Of a stretch of DNA of 64,000 nt, positions 16,154 to 25,154 are shown in pieces. This stretch comes from Gammaproteobacteria bacterium (GTDB taxonomy: Bacteria > Pseudomonadota > Gammaproteobacteria > HK1), in the NCBI GenBank assembly GCA_022824305.1, contig JAJEAD010000011.1, forward strand, positions 124,001-188,000, given 5' to 3'. The translations under genes and the position numbers were made by a program. Under the pieces are notes generated by a model. It searched no databases and was not told where the DNA came from. It saw only the letters and a list, made by a program, of their open reading frames with translations. Each line of letters starts with the position of its first letter. Position 1 is the stretch's first letter.

Positions 16154-17660
16154 AGGGGCGCGCTGGTTCGGGATCGCCCTGCTCGGCGCGCTCGCTCTCG
16201 GCGGGGCCGTGGACGGCCTCGGCGAGGAAGACGCGGAGACCGATTCCGCGCAGGTCGGATATGCGCACCTCAGCGGCACCATCGACCGGCTCCGCCACCG
16301 TTACCTCGAGCGCGCCATCGACGACGCCCGCGAGCAGGGGCTCGACACCCTCATCGTGCACATCGACACCGACGGCGGAGAGGTGTCGCACGCCCGCGAG
16401 ATGTTCAAGAAGGTGATCGACCAGCGCCACGAAGGGCTGCGGATGATCGCCTACGTGGACTTCCGCGCGATATCGGCCGGCGCCATGATCGCCTACGCCC
16501 ACGAAGAGCTGTACGTGGCGCAGACCGCCTCCGTCGGGGACATCGGCGTCATCTTCGTCAGCCGCGAAGGCAAGATCGAGTACGCGCCGGAGAAGATCGA
16601 GACGGTGGTGCGCACGCTGCTCGTGCAGGCGGCGGAGCAGAACGGGTGGGACCGGGCGCTGCTGCTCAAGATGACCGCGCGCAACCAGAAGCTGTACCGC
16701 GCGATTCTCCCGGACGGCGAGACCGAGTTCGTCATCGAGGACGACCTGCCGGACTTCCTGCTCGCCCATCCCGAGCTCGACGCCGACGACGAGCGCCAGC
16801 TCGTGCTCTACCGGGGCGAGGACCGCCTTCTCACCCTGACCGGCCGCGAAGCCCTCTCGATGGGGATGGCCACCGGAGAGGCGGAGAACATCGACGCGCT
16901 GTACGCGGCGCTCGACATCGACCCTGACTCAGTGAGGGACCTGAGCCCGAAGGGAACGGAGACCACCGCGTGGTTCCTTTCGACCTTCGCGCCGCTGCTC
17001 GCGGGCCTCGCCTTCCTGTTCATCCTCTTCGAGCTGAACACTCCCGGAGTCGGCTGGTGGGCGCTGATCGCGGGGGCGCTCGGCGGGCTCTTTCTGCTTG
17101 CCCAGTACTATCTCGACCTTGCAGAGAACATCGAGATCCTGCTCCTGATTGCCGGCATCACCCTGATCGCGGTCGAGTTTCTCACCGCGGCGGGAGGGGG
17201 GCTCATCGGCGTTGCGGGAGGCACGCTCACCCTCGCCGCGCTCGTGATGCTCTTCCTGCCCAACGAGCTGGACTTCGACTTCGCCAATCCGGAGTTCATG
17301 GACGCCCTGGGAGGCGCGGTCGGGAGGAGCTTCATCGCGCTCGGCATCGTGGCCGTGGGCGCCGCCGGGTTCTTCTTTCTCCTGCCGCGCTCTCCCTGGC
17401 GGCGGCGCTTCACGCTCGTGAACGAAGTCACCGGCACCAGCAGCGGCGCGGTCGAGGCACGAGCCCCTTCCCTCGTGGGGCGGCAGGGTCATACCCCCGA
17501 CGGCCTGCACCCGGGCGGCACGGTCTTCATCGACGGTGAACCGCACAGCGCACGCGCCGAACACGGAGCCTGGATAGCGCCGGGCGCGATCGTGGAGGTG
17601 CTCGCGGTGGAGTTCGGCGAAGTGCTGGTGCGCGCCCGCCGGGAGGAGGAAAGGGCCTGA
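16143..17660 (+). CDS. NfeD-family membrane-bound serine protease (ClpP-like)
   Basis: A 505-residue membrane protein. After a signal-like segment it has a ClpP/SppA-like domain: IDTDGGEVSHAREM (oxyanion glycines), the catalytic-serine region FRAISAGAMIAYAHEELYVA, and SVGDIGVIFVS. The C-terminal half has four or five membrane helices and ends in an OB-fold NfeD domain (GAVEARAPSLVGRQGHTPDG). Long NfeD proteins are known to cleave stomatin/flotillin-type partners and help organise membrane microdomains. Downstream are a short NfeD and a flotillin-like FloA, the usual genomic partners. The first catalytic serine is inferred by position. Confidence 0.83.
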   Translation: MRPEGARWFGIALLGALALGGAVDGLGEEDAETDSAQVGYAHLSGTIDRLRHRYLERAIDDAREQGLDTLIVHIDTDGGEVSHAREMFKKVIDQRHEGLRMIAYVDFRAISAGAMIAYAHEELYVAQTASVGDIGVIFVSREGKIEYAPEKIETVVRTLLVQAAEQNGWDRALLLKMTARNQKLYRAILPDGETEFVIEDDLPDFLLAHPELDADDERQLVLYRGEDRLLTLTGREALSMGMATGEAENIDALYAALDIDPDSVRDLSPKGTETTAWFLSTFAPLLAGLAFLFILFELNTPGVGWWALIAGALGGLFLLAQYYLDLAENIEILLLIAGITLIAVEFLTAAGGGLIGVAGGTLTLAALVMLFLPNELDFDFANPEFMDALGGAVGRSFIALGIVAVGAAGFFFLLPRSPWRRRFTLVNEVTGTSSGAVEARAPSLVGRQGHTPDGLHPGGTVFIDGEPHSARAEHGAWIAPGAIVEVLAVEFGEVLVRARREEERA

Positions 17661-17674
17661 GGGCCGGTCCGCGC

Positions 17675-18205
17675 ATGCCCGAGATCGACTGGATCTACAC
17701 CGGCTACGCCCTGGCCCTGCTCGCGCTCGGCGTGGTGCTGCTCGTCTTCGAGTTCTTCATCGTTTCCTTCGGATTCCTGCTCGCCGGCTCCATCGCATCC
17801 ACCGCCGCCGCGATCTACTTCGCGTTCCGTGCGTCCGACGTGGTCGGCTGGGGCATGGTCGTCGTCGTGCCGATTCTCGCCGTCTTTCTCGTGCGCCGGG
17901 GCTTCGCCCGCCTGCGCACCTCGCACATCGTGCCCAAGCGCGAGATCACCGAGGAGGCCGGCTACCACCACGTGGCGGATCGGCTCGGGATCGGGCCGGG
18001 CTCGGTCGGCACCATGGTCACCCCGGCGCGCCCTTCCGGCCGCGCCCGCTTTCCGGGAGGCGAGTGCGACGTGCAGGTGCGCGGCGGCACCCTCGAAACC
18101 TCCGCCCGGGTGGTCGTCGGGGAGATCGACGGTGCGATCGTCTTCGTGCGACCGGCCGGCGACGAGCCGGCATCGGAAGGGGCGGCTGACGACGAGCGCA
18201 CGTGA
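17675..18205 (+). CDS. Short NfeD-like membrane protein
   Basis: A 176-residue protein with two or three N-terminal membrane helices (residues 9-70) and a C-terminal soluble OB-like domain. That domain contains GPGSVGTMVTPARPSGRARFPGG, the NfeD-type pattern in which a glycine-rich turn marks the OB fold. It lacks the protease domain of the preceding gene. Short NfeD proteins are typically encoded beside FloA and are thought to help assemble it. Confidence 0.78.
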   Translation: MPEIDWIYTGYALALLALGVVLLVFEFFIVSFGFLLAGSIASTAAAIYFAFRASDVVGWGMVVVVPILAVFLVRRGFARLRTSHIVPKREITEEAGYHHVADRLGIGPGSVGTMVTPARPSGRARFPGGECDVQVRGGTLETSARVVVGEIDGAIVFVRPAGDEPASEGAADDERT

Positions 18206-18323
18206 ACTTCCGCTATCGCGCGCGCCGTATCGGAGACGGGCCCCGAATGCGGGTTAACATGGGCGCTCCTGCCGCCGGCACGCCCCCTGCCCCGGGGCAC
18301 GGCGTCTAACGGAGATTGCAACC

Positions 18324-19340
18324 ATGAGCTTCGACATCATCGGCCTGCTCACCATCGTCGTCGTCGCGATCATCGCGCTCGCGATCATCGCGCTCATCTG
18401 GAACGCGTTCTGGCTCTGGTGGCAGTCGATTCTGTCCAATGCGCCGGTGAGCCTCCTGCAGATCATCTTCATGCGCTTTCGCAAGGTGAACCCGGCGATC
18501 ATCGTGCGGGTCCGGATCACCGCGAAGAAGGCGGGCATCGACCTGAGCGCGGACGAGCTCGAAGCCCACTACCTCGCCGGCGGAGACGTGGAGCGCGTGG
18601 TGCAGGCGCTGATTTCGGCGCACAAGGCGAACATCACCCTGAGCTACGACCGTTCCTGCGCGATCGACCTCGCGGGCCGCGACGTCAAGGAAGCGGTCGG
18701 CACCTCGGTCAACCCCAAGGTCATCGACGTGCCCTCCGGCGCCATGGCGCGCGCCAACATCGACGCGATCGCCGGCGACGGCATCCAGCTCAAGGTGAAG
18801 GCGCGGGTCACCGTGCGCACCAACCTCGACCGGCTGGTGGGAGGCGCAACCGAGGAGACGGTGGTCGCGCGGGTCGGCGAAGGCATCGTCACCACCATCG
18901 GCTCCGCCCAGAACCACATGCAGGTGCTGGAGAACCCCGACCGCATCTCCAAGGTGGTGCTGGAGCGGGGCCTCGATTCCGGCACCGCCTTCGAGATCCT
19001 CTCCATCGACATCGCCGACGTGGATGTCGGCGACAACATCGGCGCCCGGCTCAAGATCGACCAGGCGGAGGCGGAGAAGAAGGTCGCGCAGGCGCAGGCC
19101 GAGCGCCAGCGGGCACTGGCGGTTGCCCGCGAGCAGGAGATGGTGGCGCTGGTGCAGGAGAACCGGGCCAAGGTGGTGCTCGCGGAGGCCGAGGTGCCGA
19201 AAGCGATGGCGGACGCGTTCCGAAACGGCCGGCTCGGAGTCATGGACTACTACCAGATGCAGAACGTCATGGCCGACACCCGCATGCGCGCGAGCATCGC
19301 GGAGCCCGAGCGCCCGGACGACAACGCCGCGCCCGAGTAG
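18324..19340 (+). CDS. floA: Flotillin-like protein FloA
   Basis: A 338-residue flotillin-like protein. A single N-terminal membrane hairpin (residues 6-32) is followed by the SPFH-like domain with [34 protein letters not shown] and [15 protein letters not shown]-type segments. A coiled coil rich in Ala, Glu, Lys and Gln (about residues 235-290) follows, with [19 protein letters not shown]. FloA proteins form membrane scaffolds that organise signalling and secretion. GGAG lies before the ATG. The upstream NfeD pair is the standard neighbourhood. Confidence 0.9.
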   Translation: MSFDIIGLLTIVVVAIIALAIIALIWNAFWLWWQSILSNAPVSLLQIIFMRFRKVNPAIIVRVRITAKKAGIDLSADELEAHYLAGGDVERVVQALISAHKANITLSYDRSCAIDLAGRDVKEAVGTSVNPKVIDVPSGAMARANIDAIAGDGIQLKVKARVTVRTNLDRLVGGATEETVVARVGEGIVTTIGSAQNHMQVLENPDRISKVVLERGLDSGTAFEILSIDIADVDVGDNIGARLKIDQAEAEKKVAQAQAERQRALAVAREQEMVALVQENRAKVVLAEAEVPKAMADAFRNGRLGVMDYYQMQNVMADTRMRASIAEPERPDDNAAPE

Positions 19341-19346
19341 GCCGCA

Positions 19347-19715
19347 TTGAGACTGCTTCCCAACTTCCGCGCCCGCCTCAAGGAGGCGTTCGAGAGGCAC
19401 CTCGATGAGTGGCGCCCCGGGGGCGAGAGGGCAGAGGCGGCGCCCTCGCAGCGCGAGGCCCGTGCGGCGTTCGTCGCCGACCCGGAGCCCGCCGCCGAGC
19501 CTTCTCCTCTTTCCCCGACTCGCCACGCCGCGGCTGACCCGTGGGCCGCCGCCGCTTCCCGCGCGCCTGGAGACGGGGCGGCAGCGGGGTCGCGCGTCGC
19601 TCTGCTCGCACGCCTGCGAAACCCCGATTCCCTTCGGGAGGCCTTCGTCGTCAAGGAGATCCTGGACCTCCCCGTCGGCCTCAGACCCCTGCGCGGACGC
19701 GGCGTCCGGAGCTGA
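19347..19715 (+). CDS. Small hypothetical protein linked to FloA
   Basis: A 122-residue reading frame that starts at a TTG six bases after the floA stop. It has a charged N-terminus, an Ala/Pro/Arg-rich low-complexity middle, and a more ordered C-terminus (LRNPDSLREAFVVKEILDLPVGLR). That tail looks like a helix conserved in small proteins encoded after bacterial flotillins, as far as I can recall, so I consider it real. No catalytic motif is visible. Confidence 0.5.
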   Translation: MRLLPNFRARLKEAFERHLDEWRPGGERAEAAPSQREARAAFVADPEPAAEPSPLSPTRHAAADPWAAAASRAPGDGAAAGSRVALLARLRNPDSLREAFVVKEILDLPVGLRPLRGRGVRS

Positions 19716-19773
19716 GACCCGATCCCCGGCACGGCGGCACGCCTCGAAGCGGCGTCCGCGGGCGCCCTCCCGG

Positions 19774-20766
19774 TCAGGCCGCCGCCTTCTCGGGAAGCTG
19801 CCCCTGCAGCACTCGAATGTGTTCCAGACCCATGCCGCAGCATCCGCCGATCACCTGCACGCCGCGCTCAGTCCACGAGCGAGCGGCGGATACCCATTCG
19901 TCGAGCGTGTGCGGATTCTCGGCGTTGGGATCGGCGAAGGCCTGGACGTAATCCCGCCGGCCCGCTTCGGGGTAACACCCGATTGCCCCGGACCACCTGG
20001 ACTGCACCACCGGCAGGGCCCGGTCGGTGTCCTCGATGGTCGAGTGGAAGAGGCTCAGCACGTCGGACTCGAGCGGCAGCTTGTCGTCCAGCTCGTCGGC
20101 CAGCAGCAGGTCGGAGAAGTAGCCGCTCCGGACCGCTTCCTCGCCCTCTCGCACGTGACACTTGAATCCGGCCCAGTACGGAACGCCCGCGCTCGCGACG
20201 GCGTCGAGCACCCATCGGCGCTGCCGGTCGTTTCCCGTCGCCTCCGCTATGAGGAAGTCCACTCCGGCGTCGACGAGAAGGGCGACCTGCTCCTTCAGGT
20301 TGCGCTTCGCCTGCTCCTCGGTGATGAGTCCGCGCATGCGCATCCCGCCGGTGATGGTCCGGCCGGCGCCGGTACGATATACCTCGTACTGCGACTCCGT
20401 CTGCGCCCCGAAGTTCGACACCGAGCCCGCAATCCAGACCGGCTTGTCCGCGACCCGATCGCGCGCCTCCCGCGCGAGGGCGACTGCGCGATAGTTGAGC
20501 TCGCCCACGAGGTCGCTCAAGCCCGCCGCTTCGTAGCTGTGCCGCGCCGCAGAGTAGGTGTTGGTCGTGATCACGTCGACGCCGGCACGGATGTAGTCCT
20601 CGTGCATCTTGCGCACCGTGTAGGGATGGGTGTGGTTCCCGATCGCGGCCCAGCAGTAGGGGTTCATCGGCACCCCGGTCGCCTGGAGCTGGGTGCCGAC
20701 GGCGCCGTCGAGGAGAATCACTTCTCGGTTGTCGAGACGCTGCTTGAGATCGCGGTAATCCGACAT
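19774..20766 (-). CDS. Homocysteine S-methyltransferase family protein
   Basis: A 330-residue zinc-dependent methyltransferase. It begins VILLDGAVGTQLQATGVP, the family's substrate strand, and has the zinc ligands in the C-terminal IGGCCGMG together with an upstream Cys in GFKCHV. These enzymes move a methyl group from S-methylmethionine, betaine or similar donors to homocysteine or selenohomocysteine. The methyl donor is unknown here. GAGGAAACAGCGC precedes the ATG. It lies between a 5' gap and a lyase-like gene on the same strand and may add to the methionine supply built by MetZ in the same region. Confidence 0.85.
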   Translation of the reverse strand: MSDYRDLKQRLDNREVILLDGAVGTQLQATGVPMNPYCWAAIGNHTHPYTVRKMHEDYIRAGVDVITTNTYSAARHSYEAAGLSDLVGELNYRAVALAREARDRVADKPVWIAGSVSNFGAQTESQYEVYRTGAGRTITGGMRMRGLITEEQAKRNLKEQVALLVDAGVDFLIAEATGNDRQRRWVLDAVASAGVPYWAGFKCHVREGEEAVRSGYFSDLLLADELDDKLPLESDVLSLFHSTIEDTDRALPVVQSRWSGAIGCYPEAGRRDYVQAFADPNAENPHTLDEWVSAARSWTERGVQVIGGCCGMGLEHIRVLQGQLPEKAAA

Positions 20767-20899
20767 GCGCTGTTTCCTCTTCGTTCAATCGGCTTGCACT
20801 TCCGTGGCCGGCCTGGACCGGGCCGAAGCTCGTCGGCAGCGATTATCGGGCGAATCGGGCCATCGCGACATCCCGTCGGCGCCCGCCGGAATCCGGGCC

Positions 20900-22381
20900 T
20901 CAGCCTGCGCCGTGCGTCGCTCCCCGGCCGCCCGTGTCGTCGAACACCTCGCTTCGGAACACCTCGTGGAGCGCTTCCAGGTCCGGCCCCAGCAATCTCG
21001 GCGCGTCGAGGGGCGGGACGCGCTCCCTGACGGCGGCATGGAGGCCACGGAGCGGGGGCGCGGGCGTGCGCTCGCCGACATCGAGCGCCCGGGCCGAAGT
21101 GGCGGCGAGCACCGCCAGCGCGGCGAGCAGGCAGTCCCCGGATTCCGCGTCCGCATACCACGCGGCGAATACCGGCGTGCCGATGTCGGACTGCCCTCGG
21201 GCCGCGTACTCACCGCTTCCCGGCAGAAAGGTGCGTTGCGCGGCACGGCGGGCCTGCTCTCCGAGCGCCACGAGGGAGCCGGGAAGGTAGCGCGGCGCAT
21301 CGTACGCCGCCCCGCCATCCAGTCCGTGCGGCAGGCCCGACACATCGCCGTCCAGGGTCTTGGCGCACAGGCGGTCCGCGAGCAGGACCAGATCGGCCCA
21401 CGCCCCGGAGAGCGCGTTCAAGGCGGTGTAGGCGCTCGCATTGTGAAAGCCCCCGGCGTGGATCACCCTCCCATGCGGAAACTCGGACGCGGGTGCGTGC
21501 TCGGAGCCGGGAGGGAGATAAGTCGGGTTGTCGGTGACCGACGCAAGAGACCATTGCGCACATTCCTCCGCCTCTTCGAGGGCCTGAAATGCCTGCCCGA
21601 GCAGACGCGGGATGACCCGGAAGCTCACCGGAGCCTGCCAGGCGCGCCGCTCGCCCCCGGCCCCCTCGAGGCAGTGCGCCAGGGTGGCCAGCGCGCTGCG
21701 GTCGTGCGGACTCCCCCAGCAGTCCGCAAGTATCGGATCGTAGTGCTCGAGGGGGGCGCGGAATCCCTCGATGGCGAGCGCGAACACGCGAGCGGCGAGG
21801 CTGATGCGACCTCTCGCCGCCAGGGCGGCATCCGCCACCAGAGCGCTCGCGCACGGCGAGCCGTTGGTCAGCGCGCTGTTGTCCTTGGGCCCCATTGTTA
21901 CCCGATCCGCAATCTCGAAGAAGAGATGGCCGAGCGCGTTGATCTCTCCGGCCGCTCCGTTGCCGCGGCCCGGAAGCGGGGGCAGAGCCCTGCCGTCCAG
22001 CATGTCGGCAACCTCCTCCACCACCGGCAGAGAGATCCCGGAATTGCCCTCCACGAAGTTTGCGAGACGGGCGAGCAGGATGCCGCGCACGACGCGAGTC
22101 GGAAGCTTCTCCCCGAAGGAAACTCCCGCCGCGCCGGGGCGACGCGCGCTCTGGGCGCGTAGCTCTCCGTGTCGGAGCACCGTCTTCACTCCGGGGCCGA
22201 CCCTGGTGTTCGCCCCGTAGACGCGCCGATCCGGATACTTCTCGATGTACTCGAGAAAGGTCTTCCTCGCCGCCGCGATGCGCTCTCTCGCCGCACCACC
22301 GAGGACGACCGGCTCCCCCTCCCAGGCGACGCGCCGAAAGCTCTCCAGGTTGATGTCAGCGCGGCGTTCGAGGACGTGCAT
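20900..22381 (-). CDS. Aromatic amino acid lyase-family protein lacking the MIO serine
   Basis: A 493-residue homologue of histidine and phenylalanine ammonia-lyases. Recognisable parts are YGANTRVGPGV near residue 55 (Tyr-containing loop), NFVEGNSGISLPVVE, and DNPTYLPPG with the later SVTDNP region. The segment that should contain the Ala-Ser-Gly triad for the self-formed MIO cofactor reads GNGAAGEINALGHLF, that is Ala-Ala-Gly. The codons are GCG GCC GGA, so this is not a translation error. Without the serine the normal MIO should not form. It may be a non-catalytic or differently acting homologue. GGAGG lies 10 bases before the ATG at 22381. Confidence 0.75.
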   Translation of the reverse strand: MHVLERRADINLESFRRVAWEGEPVVLGGAARERIAAARKTFLEYIEKYPDRRVYGANTRVGPGVKTVLRHGELRAQSARRPGAAGVSFGEKLPTRVVRGILLARLANFVEGNSGISLPVVEEVADMLDGRALPPLPGRGNGAAGEINALGHLFFEIADRVTMGPKDNSALTNGSPCASALVADAALAARGRISLAARVFALAIEGFRAPLEHYDPILADCWGSPHDRSALATLAHCLEGAGGERRAWQAPVSFRVIPRLLGQAFQALEEAEECAQWSLASVTDNPTYLPPGSEHAPASEFPHGRVIHAGGFHNASAYTALNALSGAWADLVLLADRLCAKTLDGDVSGLPHGLDGGAAYDAPRYLPGSLVALGEQARRAAQRTFLPGSGEYAARGQSDIGTPVFAAWYADAESGDCLLAALAVLAATSARALDVGERTPAPPLRGLHAAVRERVPPLDAPRLLGPDLEALHEVFRSEVFDDTGGRGATHGAG

Positions 22382-22488
22382 CGAATCAGGACCTCCAGGA
22401 AAGCGACCGGTCGCGTGGCCGGCAGCGCCGACCCAGTCCCGCCCGATTCCGCGGGCGGCGAGATTGCGCCTGGTTCGGCACGGCCGAC

Positions 22489-23034
22489 TCAGGCCTTCGC
22501 AGACCCCGCACCCGCGAACACTTCTTCCCCTCGCTCGTGGGCGAGCAGGAGCGCCTTGCGGTTCAGGCCGCCTCCATAGCCGCCGAGGGTTCCGTTCGCA
22601 GTGATGACGCGATGGCAAGGCACGACGATCGCGACGGGGTTCGCGCCGTTCGCCGTGCCCACCGCGCGGGCGGCGCCGCTGTGGCCGGCCACCCGGCGGG
22701 CGAGCTCACCGTAGCTCGAGGTCTCGCCGTAGGGTATGCGAGCGAGCTCGGCCCAGACCCGGCGCCGGAACTCGCTTCCTTCGGGCTCTACCGCCATCTC
22801 GAACTCCCGCAGCTCGCCCGCGAAGTAGGCCTCGAGCTCGGCCAGCTCGCGGCGAAGCCCGGCGTCGTCCCGGATCCAGCCGGCGCCGGGCGCCACCGCC
22901 TTCGACGCTCCGGGCCGAGGCGAGTCGGGCCGCTTGGGGTCGCGGTCCGGAATGGTGACGTGGCGGACCGCGACCTCGTCGCGGGCGACCATGAGCGCCC
23001 CGATGGGGGAGTCGTACCAGGCGTATCTCAGCAT
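22489..23034 (-). CDS. Methylated-DNA-protein-cysteine S-methyltransferase
   Basis: A 181-residue suicide DNA repair enzyme of the Ogt/MGMT family. The C-terminal domain has the nucleophile motif IVVPCHRVI, the Arg finger region and the helix-turn-helix segment YGELARRVAGHSGAARAVGTANGANP. It removes alkyl groups from O6-alkylguanine. The N-terminal part is a short version of the Ogt domain. The ATG at 23034 follows a GAGG. It is read in the same direction as the lyase-like gene, ~107 bases upstream of it, with no evidence that they work together. Confidence 0.9.
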   Translation of the reverse strand: MLRYAWYDSPIGALMVARDEVAVRHVTIPDRDPKRPDSPRPGASKAVAPGAGWIRDDAGLRRELAELEAYFAGELREFEMAVEPEGSEFRRRVWAELARIPYGETSSYGELARRVAGHSGAARAVGTANGANPVAIVVPCHRVITANGTLGGYGGGLNRKALLLAHERGEEVFAGAGSAKA

Positions 23035-23411
23035 GATCGCCGACCTCGATGTGTCCTTCCGGTCATTCTTGAGACGGCGGTGCCGCCGGGATGAGGATAC
23101 CTCGCGCATTCTCGAATGCCAGTCACAACCCCGTGTCGAGTTCACCATGGGAAAGGTCGGCTTTTCCTGTTCGATCGATTCGGAGCTTCGCCCCACCAGA
23201 CAACGGGTTATGGGCTCTCATCCAGTGCCCTGCGCCCATGCGATCCGACGCCGGCGTCCCGCCCGCAGCGGGGAAAGCCGCACGGATCGCCGGTACCCCG
23301 GGCACGGTCAGGCGTTCCGGTGCCCGTTCGTTGAAAAAAGCGCATGGCGGCCTCAAGCTGGCGGCATCACGGACACCCACTCCCGCCAAACCGAAACCGA
23401 GGGAAGCCTGC
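23035..23411. other. Divergent intergenic region, MGMT to cupin
   Basis: A 377-base spacer between divergent genes. An open frame continuous with the cupin gene runs back through part of it, but its translation (from 23091) does not look like protein. Slightly lower GC than neighbours near 23140-23230. No promoter with two good hexamers was found by eye. Confidence 0.4.
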
Positions 23412-23780
23412 ATGACCACCAAGCCAGTCAGACTGAACGCCGGAGGCCACCCGAACACCGGAATGACTCCATCGAACATGGTCGAGCCCGGCGACTTCAC
23501 CACCGACGACCGGACCGAGCTGATTTCCCATCACTTCACGACCGACGACCAGAGCATTCTGACCGGCGTCTGGGAGTGCGCGCCGTGCAGGGAGGAGATC
23601 GACGCCTACCCCGTCCACGAGATGATGACGGTGCTCGACGGCTCGGTGACGGTGACCGATGCCGACGGGCGGGCGGAAACGTACGAAGCGGGAGACACGT
23701 TCTTCATCCCCAAGGGCACACCGTGCACCTGGGAGATCACCCGGAAGATGCGCAAGTTCTACATGATCGCGGACGTGTGA
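23412..23780 (+). CDS. Cupin-domain protein (DUF861-like)
   Basis: A 122-residue small cupin. The barrel pattern is visible: GVWECAPCREEIDAYPVHEMMTVLDGSVTVTDADG, then YEAGDTFFIPKGTPCTWEI. This matches the (S)-ureidoglycine aminohydrolase-type and DUF861 cupins, in which one histidine and glutamates bind metal. WEITRKMRKFYMI is the typical terminal strand. Function is not assigned. The ATG at 23412 is the only one that gives a sensible N-terminus. Confidence 0.8.
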   Translation: MTTKPVRLNAGGHPNTGMTPSNMVEPGDFTTDDRTELISHHFTTDDQSILTGVWECAPCREEIDAYPVHEMMTVLDGSVTVTDADGRAETYEAGDTFFIPKGTPCTWEITRKMRKFYMIADV

Positions 23781-24027
23781 GGGCAGAGTCGGCCAGCGGC
23801 CGCGAAAGGGAGCGGCCCTGCTCCGCCGTGGCGAAGGCAGGGACGGGACAGCGCGGCGATGGGAATGTCGACGGCGCCGCGCCCGCCCGACTCCGCACCC
23901 CCGTTCCGGTGGCCTCGATCGCCTATACTCGCGGAGGTGAAAGTCGATGCGAATTCGAGACGGATGCCTCTGGCTTCTCACCTGATTGATCGTTGCATCA
24001 TCTAAGGTCCCCGAAGGCGGCGAGTGG

Positions 24028-24492
24028 ATGAGCATGACCCCGGAAGCCTGGACCCTGATCGGTATCGGAGTGGCGATACTGGTAGCGATCGCGACTTCCC
24101 ACCGCCAGACCCGCGTCGACGTGAAGTCGTTTCGAGACGAGCTTCGCGCGGACATGAAGGCCGAACGCGACGCACTCCGCGAGGAGATGAAAGCGGACCG
24201 CGAAGCGCTCCGCGTAGAGATGAAGGCCGACCGAGACGCGCTACGTGCAGAGATGAGGGCGGACCGCGATGCGCTCCGTACGGAGATCAGGGCCGACCAC
24301 GATGCACTTCGAACGGAGTTGAAGGCAGATATCGATGCGCTTCGCACGGAGTTGAAGGCGGATGTCAGTGCGCTGGACAGAAAGATCGACGACATTCGCG
24401 AAGAAATCAGCGGCCTCCGGGAACGCATGGCAAGGCTGGAAGGACTTCTCGAGGGCCTGCGGGAGGCGATAAGCGGTCGCCAGGTCGCTTGA
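24028..24492 (+). CDS. Membrane-anchored coiled-coil protein with hendecad repeats
   Basis: A 154-residue protein with one N-terminal membrane helix (EAWTLIGIGVAILVAIATS, residues 5-23) and a long cytoplasmic or periplasmic helix. Residues 43-119 are seven 11-residue repeats close to MKADRDALRTE, followed by a short heptad coil with leucines. An 11-residue period gives a right-handed coiled coil. The family is unknown; such proteins occur as phage- or membrane-associated spacers. The ATG at 24028 was chosen over 23986, which would add a non-conserved tail. The repeats suggest copy number may vary between strains. Confidence 0.7.
   Translation: MSMTPEAWTLIGIGVAILVAIATSHRQTRVDVKSFRDELRADMKAERDALREEMKADREALRVEMKADRDALRAEMRADRDALRTEIRADHDALRTELKADIDALRTELKADVSALDRKIDDIREEISGLRERMARLEGLLEGLREAISGRQVA
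24154..24384 (+). repeat. Seven 33-base tandem repeats in a coiled-coil gene
   Basis: Seven consecutive 33-base units, each encoding one hendecad (MKAERDALREE, MKADREALRVE, MKADRDALRAE, MRADRDALRTE, IRADHDALRTE, LKADIDALRTE, LKADVSALDRK). Units are highly similar at the DNA level in the middle and drift at both ends. Such repeats can expand or contract by slippage. Confidence 0.85.
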
Positions 24493-24517
24493 GGCGCGCG
24501 AGGAAGGCCGGACGCGA

Positions 24518-25147
24518 GTGACCGCGAGTCCCGTGCAACTGCTTCTCTACCGCTGGGCGGGCCGGTGGGGACCCTTCAAGGTGAGCATTCCCTGCGGCGA
24601 GTGCTCCCTCACCGCCGATGTCATTCAGGACACCCTTGCCACCGAGCTCGCGGGCATTCCCGTCGAGGTGGAAACGAGGGAGTGGCTGAGCGAGTGGTGG
24701 AAGCCCCTGCCCAGGGGCGGCTGGCACGCCCCGATCGTGATGGTGGAAGGCAGGGTCGTGAGCCAGGGCCACGCCCTGAACCGAGGCGTGCTCACCGAGG
24801 CGGTGATCGCCGCGCACGTGGAGCGCGCCGGAGTCTCCGGCAACCACCTCTACGGCAAGGAGACCTGCCCCCACTGCGTGCGGGCCAAGGGCTACTTTGC
24901 CGCCGCCGGCATCGACTACGCGTACCACGACGTGGTGAAGGATCCGCGCGCGCTCTACGAGATGCTCGGCCGGGTGAAGCCCATCGTCGGGCCGAAGACC
25001 CCGATCACCGTGCCGCAGATCTGGATCGACGGGAACTACATGGGCGGCGCCGACGAGCTCGGCCGTCACCTGGGACTGAAGGTCGAGCCCAACCCCGAGC
25101 GGGGTCAGAACTCGATGACCGACCGGCCGAACCTCGCGCGCACCTGA
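24518..25147 (+). CDS. Two-part glutaredoxin-domain protein
   Basis: A 209-residue protein. The C-terminal half is a classic glutaredoxin with the active site HLYGKETCPHCVRAKGYFAAAG and a VPQIWIDGNYMGGADEL cis-proline/glutathione-binding segment. The N-terminal ~100 residues form a separate unit with IPCGECSLTADVIQDTL, a second CxxC. This looks like a thioredoxin-like or metal-binding domain. Together they suggest a thiol-disulfide relay or glutathione-linked reductase. GTG at 24518 has AGGAAGG 11 bases upstream. It is convergent with NAD synthetase, with 7 bases between the stops. Confidence 0.82.
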   Translation: MTASPVQLLLYRWAGRWGPFKVSIPCGECSLTADVIQDTLATELAGIPVEVETREWLSEWWKPLPRGGWHAPIVMVEGRVVSQGHALNRGVLTEAVIAAHVERAGVSGNHLYGKETCPHCVRAKGYFAAAGIDYAYHDVVKDPRALYEMLGRVKPIVGPKTPITVPQIWIDGNYMGGADELGRHLGLKVEPNPERGQNSMTDRPNLART

Positions 25148-25154
25148 GGGCGTC

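Noticed and set aside
23091-23411. N-terminal extension of the cupin gene
   Set aside because: The upstream segment is Arg/Pro/Ser-rich with no cupin or signal-peptide character; the cupin begins at the ATG at 23412.
24154-24384. CRISPR-like array
   Set aside because: The 33-base repeats are contiguous with no unique spacers and encode a regular coiled coil.
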